From: Ktedonobacter robiniae
Lineage (GTDB): Bacteria > Chloroflexota > Ktedonobacteria > Ktedonobacterales > Ktedonobacteraceae
Assembly (NCBI RefSeq): GCF_016587375.1
Contig: NZ_BNJG01000001.1
Coordinates: 4,284,001-4,348,000, forward strand
Length of the DNA: 64,000 bases
Reading direction: 5' to 3'
Positions 34,469-43,159 of this stretch are shown in pieces (the stretch's first letter is position 1; each line of letters opens with the position of its first letter). The translations under genes were made by a program, and so were the position numbers. The notes beneath the pieces were generated by a model. That model was not told the DNA's origin. It was given only the letters and a program-made list of their open reading frames with translations, and did not search any database.

Positions 34469-36262
34469 TCAGGTAATGATTGTTGAAACGGTGAGCGTTA
34501 CGGTTACCGTGACTTGCTTTGAGCCGCTGGTAAAGGTAAGGTAGCCGGTATATGTTCCGTCTTTCAATTGGACCCTATTGGGAGCAGTTGCAAGTGTTGT
34601 CGTCTGCTGCCCCGCGCTCAGTGTACCAGAGGATAGTGAGAGATTCAGCCAGGTGGCAGAACTGGTTGCGCTCCAATCGGAGCTTACGTTACCACAATTG
34701 GTTAGCGTAATCTGCGCGCGATCCATGCCGCCATTGACGCTCTTCATGGCAATGGAGGTAGGAGAGGCATTGATGCAAACGACGGTTGCCGCTTTGACGG
34801 TAAGCGTGACGGTAAGCGTGCTGTAGCTGGAACTGGCCTGGCTAGAGAAGACGACCGAGGTAGTATAGGTTCCGGCTTTTAACTGGCTGGCATTGGCACT
34901 TACTTGAATTGTCTGTGTGCCTGGAGCTTCAATCTGGCCCTGCGAGGGATACACATTGAGCCAGGAGGCGTTCCAACTGGATTGCCAGGTAAGCGTTCCA
35001 CTACCGCGGGTAGTGAGTGTGGTCGTAGCGGTTGTCGATTGGTTGCTACCAGCGGTTGCGCTTAGTGAGACGCTGGCAGGGTTGACGATGTCCAGGACGG
35101 GTGGGTTTGACGCAGGAGTATCCGTGGTCGCGGGTGTATCTGTAGGAACAGGAGTATCCGTGGCAGTGGGTGTGCTGGTCACAGTGGTGGTTGGAGTTGG
35201 GAGGTGAACACCATTCTGGGTCACCGTCACTTCAAGTGAGGCTGTGTGCTGGACTGAGTTGCCACTGGCCTGAATGGTATGCTTACCTGGATGCCAGGTA
35301 TTGTCAACATGGAGTGAGACCTTAAAGGTTCCCAGGGCGCTGACGTTCAGTGTATTGCTTCCACGCGTTGGATGTTGTGTGGAAAGAACGTTTCCAGCCA
35401 GCATATTTGTCTGTCGTAGGCTGCCAGGGGGTGAACCAGCGGCAAACAGAATGGGTGTGTTGCCATCAAGTGTGAGTGTAACCGAGGTTCCGGGGAGGAA
35501 GCCCTGCCCTGAGAGTTGATATGTATTGCCGACCCGCACGACCGAAGCTCCATCCAGGCTGAGGGCGGGGGTAAAGAGCACTAGCCCGAGGGTTCCGATG
35601 CTGGCCAGAATCACGAGCACGGTAAGCGCGATTAGCAGCCAGGAGAGGCAACCGGGGTGGCTTGGGGGCGTGGTTGGCTGAGGCGAGCCAGGAGGGCCTG
35701 GTTGAGGCGATGATGTCGGTGGTGTATAGACGGGTGGTGGTAGTGAAATGGGTGGCTGGGCCACTGTTGGGAGCCCTCCAGGGGTGAAATTGCCACCAGG
35801 ACCTGGCATCAGTCCTGCCTGCATGTTGCTCATGGGTGAGGGCATATTTGGCGTCCCGTTGGCACCTGGTATGCCTGGCTGGCTGGGCGTACCCTGGACA
35901 GTAGGAACATTGTTGGGTGTTTGCTCAAATGCCGCGCCCATCAAGGGGAGACCGAGGAGGGCTGCGCGTTTACGGCGCTCCTCCTCCTCCTCGGGTGTTG
36001 ACGCTGGAAAAGGGGTTGGGCGATACATGGGTGTAATAGGCGTAGTGGGAGGCGTGGTGTAGACCGGGGGAGGAGTCACCGGATTAGACGCGGAAATGGG
36101 TGTGTGCGGACCCGAAATCTGGGTCAGGGCATCAGCTTGCAGGACAGGATTATGCTGCCTGGTAAAGTCGTCGCTGGCGAGCTGATCCAGGCTTTTTCCA
36201 CAATTCCCGCAGAAATCTGCTTCGGCGGGATTAAGTATACCACAATGTTTGCAATGCATCAT
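34469..36262 (-). CDS. Zinc-ribbon membrane protein with tandem BACON-like beta domains
   Basis: A protein of about 597 residues. It opens with a zinc ribbon (MHCKHCGILNPAEADFCGNCGKSL), followed by a Pro/Gly/Thr-rich linker and one membrane segment (CLSWLLIALTVLVILASIGTLGLVLF). Outside are an Ig-like unit (VGNTYQLSGQGFLPGTSVTLTLDG), a TDTP-rich spacer (TPVPTDTPATTDTP), and two BACON-like repeats: NPASVSLSATAGS..TLTWQSSWNASWLNVYPSQG and SPTSIAMKSVNGG..DWSATSSATWLNLSLSSG, each ending in a VTVTLTV strand. ATG 36262 (or 36259) opens the zinc ribbon. Such proteins bind surface or carbohydrate ligands by guess; function is unknown. Confidence 0.83.
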   Translation of the reverse strand: MMHCKHCGILNPAEADFCGNCGKSLDQLASDDFTRQHNPVLQADALTQISGPHTPISASNPVTPPPVYTTPPTTPITPMYRPTPFPASTPEEEEERRKRAALLGLPLMGAAFEQTPNNVPTVQGTPSQPGIPGANGTPNMPSPMSNMQAGLMPGPGGNFTPGGLPTVAQPPISLPPPVYTPPTSSPQPGPPGSPQPTTPPSHPGCLSWLLIALTVLVILASIGTLGLVLFTPALSLDGASVVRVGNTYQLSGQGFLPGTSVTLTLDGNTPILFAAGSPPGSLRQTNMLAGNVLSTQHPTRGSNTLNVSALGTFKVSLHVDNTWHPGKHTIQASGNSVQHTASLEVTVTQNGVHLPTPTTTVTSTPTATDTPVPTDTPATTDTPASNPPVLDIVNPASVSLSATAGSNQSTTATTTLTTRGSGTLTWQSSWNASWLNVYPSQGQIEAPGTQTIQVSANASQLKAGTYTTSVVFSSQASSSYSTLTVTLTVKAATVVCINASPTSIAMKSVNGGMDRAQITLTNCGNVSSDWSATSSATWLNLSLSSGTLSAGQQTTTLATAPNRVQLKDGTYTGYLTFTSGSKQVTVTVTLTVSTIIT

Positions 36263-36531
36263 CGTGTAGTCTCTACTTTTCTCTGCTTGGTTGCTAGCAG
36301 GGTATGTATAGAAATGAAAAGTCCTTCTCTGTGTATATAAAATGCAATTTGCGACGTCAAAAGTGGAATTGAATAAGAACTCCACTTCATATGGTACCAT
36401 GTATTGTTGGGTTCTGAAGTAAAAAATATGACAGTTTCCCTGTGATGTGTACCACAAAATAGTTTCAGAGCTTTACACTGCAAAGACGTGAGCTTAAGGC
36501 ATTTCTTGTGCATGAAGTGGCGCGCTTGTTA

Positions 36532-38988
36532 TCAGGAGGGAAGAAGCTCCTGCTCTTCGGAGCCGAGGCGATATTTAAGGTCATAGGTGCGAATAAAGGT
36601 CAGCTCTTCTTCTGTCATGCCATAATGTTGGGCCAGGAGTGCATCTATGGTATCAATGATCGGCTTAGCTTTTTTGGCATAGACGGTATAGCTGCCGGTC
36701 TGCCCCCGGCGGCGATGGAGGGCGTTGTGGCGATAGTCCTGCATTAAATCCGCACAGAGCTGGCACAAGGCCTCAACCACCTGGGGATCCTGGGGATAGG
36801 TAAAGCGAAAACCAAAGAGCATATAGTCTTTGAGGTTGAAGGTATCAAACGTGACGGTATAGTACCACCAGAAGAGCGAGCTGTTGAGAAGTGCCACGAA
36901 GACATCGCGGTGGTAAGGCGCCTGAAAAGAACAATACTTATTGGATGTGGTGTGATAGGGCCAGGGAAAGTTGATGAAAACCTTCCAGTACAGGCCGCCA
37001 GCCGAGCGATAGTACATACAATTCTGATTGGGCTGGGGCGAGAGGTAGCGCTCAATTGTCTCTTGTCGTAGGAGCTTAGCCAGAATCGCGTTCTCACTGG
37101 CGTGGCCGAACTTTGGATAGTAATGAGGGTTTGCAGCATCAGTGTTCACGGTGACAGGACTGTAAGCGAGCGTAGGGAAGAGGGCCGGGCGCTGTTCCGT
37201 GCTCCATTTACGTATATTTGTGCTGAAGCGTCGCTCTGGTCCGCTGGCGCGCGCCAGGTAGATGGCGGTGGGGATGCTGGCAATTTTATGACCACCAAAG
37301 AGCATGGCGGGCCGGAAGTGATAAAACGAGAGCCAGCTTGTGGGAAACCAGCGTTTAAAGCCTCGCAAGAAGGGAAGCATATTGCGCGTGGCGAAGGCCG
37401 CCAGGGGCAGGATCATGCCCTGCCTGCCACCTGGAGCGAGAAGCTGGACACTGCGCTCGATAATACAGGGATAAAGGTTGGCGCAGGCGGCTGTTTCGTA
37501 GCGTGGTAAGCGATAGGCGAACTTACGCGCCTCGTACTCTACGTAGGGAGGATTTCCCAGAATGATGCTGAAGCCGCCCTGTTGTTGGATCTCGGGGAAG
37601 GTGGCCCACCAGTGGAGAGGCTGGTGACTGGCACGCCAGCGGGCAAAGGCTTCGTCATCAGCAGGATTAACGCCATATGTCGCAGCCAGGGCATAGTCGA
37701 GTTCGCGCGGTGCCTGCGGATTCGGATAAGTTGCTGGAGCATGAACATAGCCTACCAGCGCATTACCCACATGTAGGTTCTGCTGGAGTGCGGGCAGAGG
37801 CTCAATACCTTCCACGCCTTGAAGCTGCGCCAGCAGTTTGAGAAAGAAGCGGAGTGTGCAAATCTCAATGGCCTCCTCCATGAGATCGACACCATACAGG
37901 TTGCGCGTGATAATGGTCTTGAGCAGGTCATATTTCTGCTGTACAGCAATAGGTCCACTGAGACGGCAGAGACACGCCTCGTAGAGTGGTTCTAATACGT
38001 TGAGGGCTGCGAAGAGAAAGGCCCCTGAGCCGCAGGTGGGATCGAGAATCGAGATCTGGCAGAGTTCTGTATAAAAAGTGCGTACCAGTTGCAGAGGAAA
38101 CGACACTGTGAGCAGATCGAGTACAAAGAGCTGTATATCCAGGTTGTGAGTGATACAAGCATCAAACGTGTGAATCTCGCCCGCTTTGAGCGTATGCAAG
38201 AGATGTGTATAGTGTGCCTGACGTTGTGTGTATTCCTGTGCTGTTTCGCCGGGAAGCTCTGTTTGGCACCCCATCTCGGCATAGATATAGCGCTCTGGCT
38301 GTGTGCGCAGGAGTTGCCAGTGAGGCGATGATGGCAAGAAGGATTCGGGTGCTTGTTGCGCGACTTTTTGTAGTAGATAGGGGAGCAGGGTATAACGTGC
38401 GATATAGGAGGTCACATCGTCGTGTGTATAGTAGGCCCCCATCTGCTGTTTATTGACATATTGTTCCAGAATATGCCCAAGTATGTCAGGATTGATGACA
38501 TCTTTCGTGCCAGAAGCAGAGGCTGATGCGTCAAGCTGCCACTCGTAGGTATCGAAGAAGGCGAAGAGTCGCTGAAAACTCTGGTCGGGAAGGTGGAGTG
38601 CTGGATAACGCTGCTCAATGGCGTGCGGCACGAAGAAGTTGCCCCCCAGGAAGGGAACAGAACCCAGGCGTGCGAGTAGCTCATGTGTGCGTTGGGCTTT
38701 GCTCAGGCCTTCGTGAAAGAGCGGTAGCAGGAAGTGGTGGTAGAACGTATCGGGTCCATAGAGTTCTTGTGTCTGCTGGAGTTGCTCGAAGAGATAGCGT
38801 GGATTGCCCGCCAGGAAGCCCCGCTGTTGCAGGAAGGCGAGGAAGAGCAGGCGATAGAGCAGCAACGAGGCATAGTGCTCGCGCTCACGGCTCTCTTCAA
38901 TGCCCGAGAGTGCAGCGAGAAAGTGGTAGCGCTCCTGCTCAAATTGCTTATAAAAGCGGCGGATAACCTGTTCTTGTGTTTTCTTCAC
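36532..38988 (-). CDS. Eco57I-like N6-adenine DNA methyltransferase, first of a tandem pair
   Basis: An 818-residue class I DNA methyltransferase. A helical N-terminus (LLLYRLLFLAFLQQRGFLAGNPRYL at 42-66) and the MGAYYT motif at 183-188 precede motif I ILDPTCGSGAFLFAALNVL (about 314-332) and catalytic motif IV ILGNPPY (about 476-482). A TaqI-like target-recognition region follows, ending in EELTFIRTYDLKYRLG. Type IIG enzymes share this core, but I see no PD-(D/E)xK nuclease signature. The start is GTG 38988. It shares architecture with the adjacent 808-residue gene (39081-41507). The partner and target site are unknown. Confidence 0.86.
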   Translation of the reverse strand: MKKTQEQVIRRFYKQFEQERYHFLAALSGIEESREREHYASLLLYRLLFLAFLQQRGFLAGNPRYLFEQLQQTQELYGPDTFYHHFLLPLFHEGLSKAQRTHELLARLGSVPFLGGNFFVPHAIEQRYPALHLPDQSFQRLFAFFDTYEWQLDASASASGTKDVINPDILGHILEQYVNKQQMGAYYTHDDVTSYIARYTLLPYLLQKVAQQAPESFLPSSPHWQLLRTQPERYIYAEMGCQTELPGETAQEYTQRQAHYTHLLHTLKAGEIHTFDACITHNLDIQLFVLDLLTVSFPLQLVRTFYTELCQISILDPTCGSGAFLFAALNVLEPLYEACLCRLSGPIAVQQKYDLLKTIITRNLYGVDLMEEAIEICTLRFFLKLLAQLQGVEGIEPLPALQQNLHVGNALVGYVHAPATYPNPQAPRELDYALAATYGVNPADDEAFARWRASHQPLHWWATFPEIQQQGGFSIILGNPPYVEYEARKFAYRLPRYETAACANLYPCIIERSVQLLAPGGRQGMILPLAAFATRNMLPFLRGFKRWFPTSWLSFYHFRPAMLFGGHKIASIPTAIYLARASGPERRFSTNIRKWSTEQRPALFPTLAYSPVTVNTDAANPHYYPKFGHASENAILAKLLRQETIERYLSPQPNQNCMYYRSAGGLYWKVFINFPWPYHTTSNKYCSFQAPYHRDVFVALLNSSLFWWYYTVTFDTFNLKDYMLFGFRFTYPQDPQVVEALCQLCADLMQDYRHNALHRRRGQTGSYTVYAKKAKPIIDTIDALLAQHYGMTEEELTFIRTYDLKYRLGSEEQELLPS

Positions 38989-39080
38989 CCAGACAACCTC
39001 TACTAAAAAAAAAGCTTCTAGTATTGCAACGTATGGTTGTGCTGTTTGTATGACATTTTATCCAATCGGGTTAGGACCGG

Positions 39081-41507
39081 CTATACTTCGTCGTGGGCGG
39101 CGCGATATTTCTGATCATAGTGCAGGAGGAATGATAGCTCTTCTGCCGTAAAGCCATAGAACTCGGCCAGAAGCGTATCGATCTGATCAAGTAAGGGGCG
39201 TGAGCGGGAGAGCATGTATTCCATCAGCTCAATACGCAGGCCCGCATGCGTATGTTGTACATTCTCGCGTGTATGGCGAGTACTGTAGTGTGCATGGCGG
39301 AGAATATCGTGTTCCAGCGCAAGGGCGAGCTCCTGGAGCTGAGCGCTATCGAGGAGGTCGCGGGGCAAAGGGAAGGCCTTGACCAGGGTATGTGTCAGGT
39401 GAAAGCCATCCGAGTGGGTCGCGAACCAGGTATAGAAGAGCGAACTATTCATCACAGCCATAACCACGCGTGCCAGTGGCTCAGAGGAGAAGTAGAGGAA
39501 GCGGCCATGCGGAGGTGTCATAAGCACCCCATTCTTTTTGTAGAAGGGAATATGGCAGACGGCCTTCGTCCAGTAGTTGGTTGCCTCCTGGTAATACACA
39601 AAGTAGGGCGTACAGCCAGGTGCCAGCAGTGAGCCAAGCGCCACCTGGTTGAGGAGACGCGCCAATGTATGCAAAATCTGGGCATGAGGAGGCGCGGCCA
39701 ACTTCAGAAAGGTCGTGGTGGCTGGCGCGCTATCCAGGGGCGTATAGTGAATCAGCTCAATGAGTTGGGGGCGTTCAGAGGCATACCAGCGCTGGATGCG
39801 GGTGCTATAAGTTTGGCGCGCGGCGGATGTTGATGTGTCGCGTCGCGCGAGGAGCAGGGTAAGACGCTGAAAGGCGCCCTCAAAGAGGCGGCAGGGAAAG
39901 ATCTCAAAATGCGCGAGCCAGAGTGTGGCGGAGGATTGGCGTAACAGGGCGCGGAGCGAGGCGAAGCGTGGACTGCCACAGAGACTCAAGGGGACAAGCA
40001 AACCAAGATAGCTCTGATCGGCGTGGCTGATCTGTAAGGCGCGTAGGAGTACCTCTGCGTAGAGATTTCCATATGTCGGCGTCCTGGAGCGTGGAGGTTG
40101 ATCAAGCAGGCTGGCCGGAGCACGTTGTAGCTCCAGGTAAGGCGGGTTGCCGAGAACGATATCAAAGCCGCCACGTGCCATAACCTGAGGAAAGAATGTG
40201 GGCCAGGAGATGGCGGGCATGGTATCAGAGAGGATATCGCCAGAACAAATATGCTCTTCTAAGTTGGGCGAGAGCGGCTGGCGAGCGGAGGGAGGCGCGC
40301 ACGCTAGCAGTGCCAGTAAAAGCTGGTGCTGACAGATAGTTGTTGCCTCCTCTAAAAGATCAATGCCATACAGGTTATGAGTAAGGATGGCGTGTAGCAC
40401 GAAATAGTCCCTGCCGGGCGAACTGGCCACAGAGGCGCGAAGCTCCTGGCAGCGTGGGTGGGTTGTGAAGGAGCATAGGCGTTGCAGGCAGGCGCTATAG
40501 AGTACCTGGAGGAGATCAAGGGCGGTGCAGAGAAAGGCCCCACAGCCACAGGTAGGATCGAGGACGCTTATCTGCTCAAGGGTATCGTAGAAGGCCAGAA
40601 GGGTCTCAACATCCTCACACAGCGTAAGGGCATCCAGCAGAAATTGGCGCGCATCCAGGTTACTGGTGACAAGTTCCATGGGCGTTGCGATACCTTCGTG
40701 TTCGAAGTGGGCTTTCAACTGTGCGAGGCGTGTGTGGCGCATGGTATGTTCAAAAGCTGTTTCCAGGGGGAGAAAGTTTGGCTCCTGGAGTGCTGCTGGC
40801 AGGTAACGCGAAGGAGTGAAGTGGCTCAGGGGGAGCGCCAGCATAGCGTGAAGAGCGGAAGGTGAGATACGTTTTGCGAGAGTGTCTAAGAGATAAGGGA
40901 TAAGCGTATTGCAGGCCATATAGTAGGTTATATCCTCGCTGGTATAGTAGGCCCCCATCTTCTTCTGGTTGAGGTGCTGCTCGTACAGGCAGGACAGCGC
41001 AACAGGCGTGAGGCTTTGTGTGTCGGACGGTTGCCTGGCAATCTGCCATGTATAGGTGTCAAAGAGACCGTAGGCAGCCTGGAAGGCGCTATCAGGCAAG
41101 CTAGCAGGCCTGTCTGTATATTCCAGGGGAGAAAGGCGAAAGAGTGGGAGAGGAAGATGGGGAAGGGCATGAAACCGCGCGTCTTGTGATGGCTCATCAA
41201 GAAGTGCTGCCAGCAGCGGGAGGAAATACTGCGAGTAATAGGTATCTGACTCATCATGGTGCTCCTGGTGCTGCTCCAGGCTGTGGCGCATATAATCGGG
41301 ATCTGCCTCCAGGAAGTCCGCCTTTTGCAGAAAATAGAGTGTTGCCAGGCGCAGCAGAAGGCGGAGCGCCAGGGCGGAGCGCTCCTCATATGCCAGGTCG
41401 CCGGTTATCGCGCCTGCTATCTGGGCGTGCAAACATTGACACTGGCGGCAGAAGTGTTTGACGATTGAGTGTGGGCGTTTTGGCCCATGCCTGGATAGAG
41501 AGTCCAT
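39081..41507 (-). CDS. Eco57I-like N6-adenine DNA methyltransferase, second of a tandem pair
   Basis: An 808-residue paralogue of the neighbouring methyltransferase. Same order of motifs: LLLRLATLYFLQKADFLEADPDYM at about 50-73, KKMGAYYTSEDITYYM at 182-197, motif I VLDPTCGCGAFLCTALDLL (315-333), motif IV VLGNPPYLEL (451-460), and a closing EELSFLLHYDQKYR. Motif I has Cys in place of Ser (GCGAFL). The sequence is clearly diverged from its neighbour, so the pair is not a recent duplication. ATG 41507 has GAGGGA 8 bases upstream. It is upstream of the first methyltransferase gene (93-base gap) and divergent from hen1-pnkP. Confidence 0.86.
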   Translation of the reverse strand: MDSLSRHGPKRPHSIVKHFCRQCQCLHAQIAGAITGDLAYEERSALALRLLLRLATLYFLQKADFLEADPDYMRHSLEQHQEHHDESDTYYSQYFLPLLAALLDEPSQDARFHALPHLPLPLFRLSPLEYTDRPASLPDSAFQAAYGLFDTYTWQIARQPSDTQSLTPVALSCLYEQHLNQKKMGAYYTSEDITYYMACNTLIPYLLDTLAKRISPSALHAMLALPLSHFTPSRYLPAALQEPNFLPLETAFEHTMRHTRLAQLKAHFEHEGIATPMELVTSNLDARQFLLDALTLCEDVETLLAFYDTLEQISVLDPTCGCGAFLCTALDLLQVLYSACLQRLCSFTTHPRCQELRASVASSPGRDYFVLHAILTHNLYGIDLLEEATTICQHQLLLALLACAPPSARQPLSPNLEEHICSGDILSDTMPAISWPTFFPQVMARGGFDIVLGNPPYLELQRAPASLLDQPPRSRTPTYGNLYAEVLLRALQISHADQSYLGLLVPLSLCGSPRFASLRALLRQSSATLWLAHFEIFPCRLFEGAFQRLTLLLARRDTSTSAARQTYSTRIQRWYASERPQLIELIHYTPLDSAPATTTFLKLAAPPHAQILHTLARLLNQVALGSLLAPGCTPYFVYYQEATNYWTKAVCHIPFYKKNGVLMTPPHGRFLYFSSEPLARVVMAVMNSSLFYTWFATHSDGFHLTHTLVKAFPLPRDLLDSAQLQELALALEHDILRHAHYSTRHTRENVQHTHAGLRIELMEYMLSRSRPLLDQIDTLLAEFYGFTAEELSFLLHYDQKYRAAHDEV

Positions 41508-41578
41508 GAAACGTGTTCCCTCTGCTCTAGCCTGTCTTCTTTTATTGTGTGATTAGATGCATGTCATTGTCAAGGCGG

Positions 41579-41607
41579 TTGTACCATGTTTCAGCCCCTG
41601 GTATAAT
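41579..41607 (+). promoter_or_regulatory. Sigma-70-like promoter for hen1-pnkP
   Basis: TTGTAC (41579-41584), a 17-base spacer and a perfect TATAAT (41602-41607), about 110 bases before the Hen1 start. It lies in the divergent region opposite the methyltransferase gene. Confidence 0.75.
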
Positions 41608-41715
41608 AATCAAAATTTGTCGATATATGCCTCCGTGCGGATATGCTCGTTTGTAGCTTGAATCGTGACGGTGCGCATAGAAAGGCCTGAACAGGCTGGA
41701 ACATGTAGACGTGCT

Positions 41716-43143
41716 ATGCTACTCACACTAACAACCACCCATCAACCTGCTACAGATTTAGGATATCTGCTGCACAAAAATCCCGCACACGCGCAGACTT
41801 TCTCCCTCAAATTTGGGAAGGCGCATGTCTTTTATCCTGAGGCAAGCGAAGAGCAATGTACCGCCGCGCTGCTGCTGGATATTGACGCCGTGCAACTGGT
41901 ACGTGGACGCGATAAGGGGCAATCGCTGGATCAGTATGTAAATGATCGCCCATATGTGGCCTCCTCATTTCTGAGCGTCGCGCTCTCCGAAGTCTTTGGT
42001 ACCGCCCTTAATGGGCGCTGTAAGCAGCGACCAGAATTGGTAGAGACGGCTATTCCGCTGAAAGCAACGCTCTCGGTGATTCCTTGTCGCGCGGGTGAGG
42101 GTTGGCTCAGGCGTTTATTTGAGCCGCTGGGCTATAGCTTGACCATTGAGCCGTATACGCTTGATGAGCAGTTTAGCGAGTGGGGCCAGAGCCATTACTA
42201 TACCGTGACCCTGGAGGGGCAGCAGCGCCTGAGCGACCTCCTATCACACCTCTATGTGCTGATTCCGGTCCTCGATCACAGCAAGCATTACTGGATTGGG
42301 GATGACGAGGTCGAGAAGCTCCTGACGCGCGGCAAAGGCTGGTTAGAGACGCATCCTGAGCGTGAGCAGATCGCCTATCGCTATCTTAAGCATCGCCGTG
42401 ATCTTACACGCGATGCGCTCTCGCGCCTGGTTGCCGAGGATAGTGTTTCTGAGGAAGAAGAAGAGGTCCTCGACGAGGAAGAGGCCGCTGGGACCACGGA
42501 GGAGCAAGAGGGAAGCGACGAGAAGAAAGTCTCAGTCCATGACCAGCGCTTGCAGGCGGCCTTTGAAACTATACGCCAGAGTGGCGCCAAACGTGTGCTC
42601 GACCTGGGTTGTGGTGAGGGCAAGCTGTTGCGTCTGCTGCTCAAAGAGAAGTCCTTTGAGCATATCCTGGGCCTTGATGTCTCGTATCGTTCGCTTGCCA
42701 TTGCGCGGCGGCGTCTGCACTTTGAGCATATGGCGCCCCGCCAGCGCGAGCGTATCAGCCTGGTGCATAGCGCGCTCACCTATAGCGACAAGCGCCTGAA
42801 GGGCTATGATGCCGCAGCGGTCGTCGAGGTCATTGAGCACCTGGATATATCGCGCCTGAGCGCCTTCGAGCGCGTGCTTTTTGAATATGCTCAACCCGGC
42901 CTGGTCGTGATCACCACGCCCAATGCAGAGTATAACGTCAAGTTCGAGACCTGGCAGGCCGGTACCTTCCGCCATAAAGATCACCGTTTTGAATGGACGC
43001 GCCAGGAGTTCGAGGCCTGGGGTAAGGGTGTAGCCGAGCGTTTTGGCTATAGCGTCCGCTTCCAGCCTGTTGGCTCCGAGGAGACCGAGGTCGGCGCGAT
43101 CTCGCAGATGGGCATCTTTGAAAAACGATCTTTTACCGCCTGA
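41716..43143 (+). CDS. hen1: Bacterial Hen1, 3'-terminal RNA ribose 2'-O-methyltransferase
   Basis: A 475-residue RNA-repair methyltransferase that adds a 2'-O-methyl group at the repaired RNA 3' end. The N-terminal half (LLTLTTTHQPATDLGYLLHKNP, FGKAHVFYPEAS) is the bacterial-specific Hen1 domain. An acidic linker (EEEEEVLDEEEAAG) precedes the catalytic domain: motif I RVLDLGCGEGKLLRLL, EVIEHLDISRL with catalytic Glu and His, TTPNAEYN and FRHKDHRFEWTRQEF. ATG 41716 matches the family start; the open frame begins at 41665. pnkP starts 16 bases after its stop, so they form an operon. Confidence 0.93.
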   Translation: MLLTLTTTHQPATDLGYLLHKNPAHAQTFSLKFGKAHVFYPEASEEQCTAALLLDIDAVQLVRGRDKGQSLDQYVNDRPYVASSFLSVALSEVFGTALNGRCKQRPELVETAIPLKATLSVIPCRAGEGWLRRLFEPLGYSLTIEPYTLDEQFSEWGQSHYYTVTLEGQQRLSDLLSHLYVLIPVLDHSKHYWIGDDEVEKLLTRGKGWLETHPEREQIAYRYLKHRRDLTRDALSRLVAEDSVSEEEEEVLDEEEAAGTTEEQEGSDEKKVSVHDQRLQAAFETIRQSGAKRVLDLGCGEGKLLRLLLKEKSFEHILGLDVSYRSLAIARRRLHFEHMAPRQRERISLVHSALTYSDKRLKGYDAAAVVEVIEHLDISRLSAFERVLFEYAQPGLVVITTPNAEYNVKFETWQAGTFRHKDHRFEWTRQEFEAWGKGVAERFGYSVRFQPVGSEETEVGAISQMGIFEKRSFTA

Positions 43144-43159
43144 GGTTGCAATATATATA

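Noticed and set aside
37102..38966. Several plus-strand frames over the methyltransferase
   Set aside because: They are antisense to a gene with unambiguous NPPY and SAM motifs and show no family features.
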